Source of the DNA: a virus
Strand: one strand, 5' to 3'
IMG/VR virus record: IMGVR_UViG_3300033997_000569
Location: 1 to 46,519 of that record
Length of the DNA: 46,519 bases
The notes under the pieces were generated by a model. The model saw only the letters and a program-made list of their open reading frames with translations, searched no databases and was not told the origin of the DNA. A program made the translations under genes and the position numbers. The number at the start of each line of letters is the position of its first letter. Within the stretch, counting starts at the first letter, position 1. Shown piece after piece: positions 45,475 through 46,519 of the stretch.

Positions 45475-45988
45475 TGCATTTTGCTCGTTGCATCCATTCG
45501 TTCGCCCGTTTTCCCCAGCCTACCGGCTTGGGTGCTTTAGCAGCGGCGCGCAGTGCGGCCGCAGTTGTGGGGTGCATGGGCTTGCCGCGCTTTGTCTCAG
45601 CCATCTTTGCGCGGCTTTCCACAGATGCCGCGCGTTCCCGGCCACGCGCTGCGGCTTCGGGCGGGACGCCGGTGCGCTCTTGCTTAAGCTTGCGCGTCCC
45701 TGGCGTTGTTTGGCCGACGCCAAGAGCTTGCCGCCACATCCAGACTTTTGTCGCCCCGACGCCCCAGTGGTGTCGGACGGCCGCGACACTCTCTGTCCGC
45801 ACCGCACGCGCCAGCTCATCAGTCAAGATCAGGGCTGCGCGGCCGGTCTTCTTGCGCCGTGGCCAGGGGATCGGCGCGTCGGTCCAGCCGCCGACCTCAA
45901 TTCGGCCGTCGATCTCGTCGTCGAGCCAGTCGCCAGGGCGGCACCTGGGCGGCTCGTAGGGGCCGCCGATCAGTTCAGGCGCTTGCAT
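45461..45988 (-). CDS. Basic HTH-like DNA-binding protein
   Basis: A 175-residue basic protein. The N-terminal third is Pro/Trp-rich (ELIGGPYEPPRCRPGDWLDD, then GWTDAPIPWPRRKK). A helical segment (ELARAVRTESVAAVRHHWGV, then GATKVWMWRQALGVG) looks like a helix-turn-helix; Arg/Lys-rich repeats follow (RGRERAA, KPMHPTTAAALRAAAKA). The start at 45988 (MQAPELIGG) is chosen because upstream codons belong to another gene. The role is unknown; DNA binding is the best guess. Confidence 0.68.
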   Translation of the reverse strand: MQAPELIGGPYEPPRCRPGDWLDDEIDGRIEVGGWTDAPIPWPRRKKTGRAALILTDELARAVRTESVAAVRHHWGVGATKVWMWRQALGVGQTTPGTRKLKQERTGVPPEAAARGRERAASVESRAKMAETKRGKPMHPTTAAALRAAAKAPKPVGWGKRANEWMQRAKCNDSK

Positions 45989-46211
45989 GCTGGGCAGCCT
46001 CAAGCGCCGCCTGGGCCTTGCGCTGATCAAGTACGGACGCCGCGCCGGCACGCATCATAACGAGTACGCCCGTCTGCTTGTTGCGCGCCAAAGCGCCTAT
46101 TTCGTCCCCTCGCTGCACCGTCCCAAGCATGTCCCAGCCTGGCAGCTCTGCGTGCTGATAGAGACGCCAGGGGCCGCCTGGCGTGATCGTGAGTCTTGCT
46201 CGGTTGCTCAC
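45975..46211 (-). CDS. Small unassigned protein (78 aa)
   Basis: A 78-residue protein starting with GTG at 46211 (GTGA overlap; AGGAGA upstream). It has a beta-rich pattern (RARLTITPGGPWRLYQHAEL, then DEIGALARNKQTGVLVMMRA) and ends in a helix (LDQRKAQAALEAAQ). The fold resembles small phage proteins of unknown function. It lies in the anti-CRISPR neighbourhood and is an acr candidate by association only. Confidence 0.62.
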   Translation of the reverse strand: MSNRARLTITPGGPWRLYQHAELPGWDMLGTVQRGDEIGALARNKQTGVLVMMRAGAASVLDQRKAQAALEAAQHASA

Positions 46212-46519
46212 CAGACACTCTCCTGGCTGTTGACATCGTAGTAATCGCCACCCATCCAGGACACTTCGAGAAAGGTCTCCGCGTCGCCACGATCCAGCCA
46301 GCCGATTTGATCGCATTCGGTCGCCGTGGCGGTCGTGTACTCCGGCTCTACGCCGGCGAGCTTGGCGGCGGCAAGGCTGTGATGGCCGTCCAGCACAACG
46401 CGGACGGTCACGCCTTCGTACTCAAATTCGGGGGAGACCAGCACTTCGAAATCTTGCGCGGCCAGCTTGGCGGCAACGATTTCTTCGTCGATATAGTGTT
46501 GGCTGGAGATCGTCTTCAT
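46208..46519 (-). CDS. ParB/Srx-fold-like small protein
   Basis: A 103-residue protein whose start codon forms the last three bases of the window. It contains VRVVLDGHHSLAAAKLAGVE, a pattern like the DGHHR box of ParB-type Srx-fold domains, and ends with an acidic, Trp-rich tail. The chain is short for a full ParB: there is no HTH domain. Related stand-alone Srx-fold proteins can bind CTP or act on DNA (family knowledge), but the function here is unknown. It is first in the right-arm leftward gene row. Confidence 0.72.
   Translation of the reverse strand: MKTISSQHYIDEEIVAAKLAAQDFEVLVSPEFEYEGVTVRVVLDGHHSLAAAKLAGVEPEYTTATATECDQIGWLDRGDAETFLEVSWMGGDYYDVNSQESVW

Overview
The window is a nearly complete temperate phage genome, read here as a prophage of a high-GC betaproteobacterium. 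Bordetella or Achromobacter is the best guess, judging from codon use and the flavour of the small phage genes; this is an inference. It opens at the stop codon of a tyrosine integrase and closes at the start codon of a ParB-like gene, so both attachment sites lie outside. The phage is a chimera: lambda-type immunity, replication and head genes (Nu1/A terminase, W, B, C, D, E) joined to a Mu-type contractile tail (sheath, tube, frameshifted chaperone, gp43-gp48 baseplate). LAYOUT. 1-9434 is a leftward early operon of small, mostly unassigned genes: integrase, a DUF4224-like protein, modular Ea22-like proteins, a ParB-like protein and short membrane proteins. It is interrupted by two rightward cargo genes that encode look-alike 213-residue membrane proteins. 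9711-11341 is the immunity region: a leftward promoter with two operators and a boxA, a periplasmic LprI-like gene in one operon with the CI repressor, three operators, and Cro. 11339-17635 is the rightward early operon: regulators, a YbcO-like nuclease, an O-type initiator with an internal iteron origin, a DnaB helicase, a VRR-NUC nuclease and two small genes at its end. 17641-19456 holds a terminator, a lone leftward gene and a cos-like field of GTTCGCAC repeats. 19457-28504 carries packaging and head genes, 28514-39837 the contractile tail, and 39901-41484 lysis (holin, second membrane protein, endolysin, Rz/Rz1). THE RIGHT ARM (41512-46519, leftward) is the most interesting part. It encodes a serine-protease-like protein and a small gene behind a textbook LexA box. 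It also carries what looks like a layered counter-defence against type I-F CRISPR-Cas. One compact operon, from a consensus promoter overlapped by a 19-bp palindrome, encodes an AcrIF11-like ADP-ribosyltransferase, a 73-residue HTH protein in the usual Aca position, and a 423-residue protein that I read as a miniature Cas8f-Cas5f (Csy1-Csy2) fusion. The fusion lacks the PAM-reading residues and the helical bundle of Cas8f. Directly behind it, in the same orientation and ending in an intrinsic terminator, are three irregularly spaced repeats with the type I-F stem. One is a near-canonical 28-nt repeat with its handle. No cas3, cas7f, cas6f or cas1 is present. The simplest reading is an enzymatic anti-CRISPR, a dominant-negative Cas decoy and RNA repeat decoys in one transcription unit. 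The family assignments come from reading the sequences by eye against remembered family members, without database searches.
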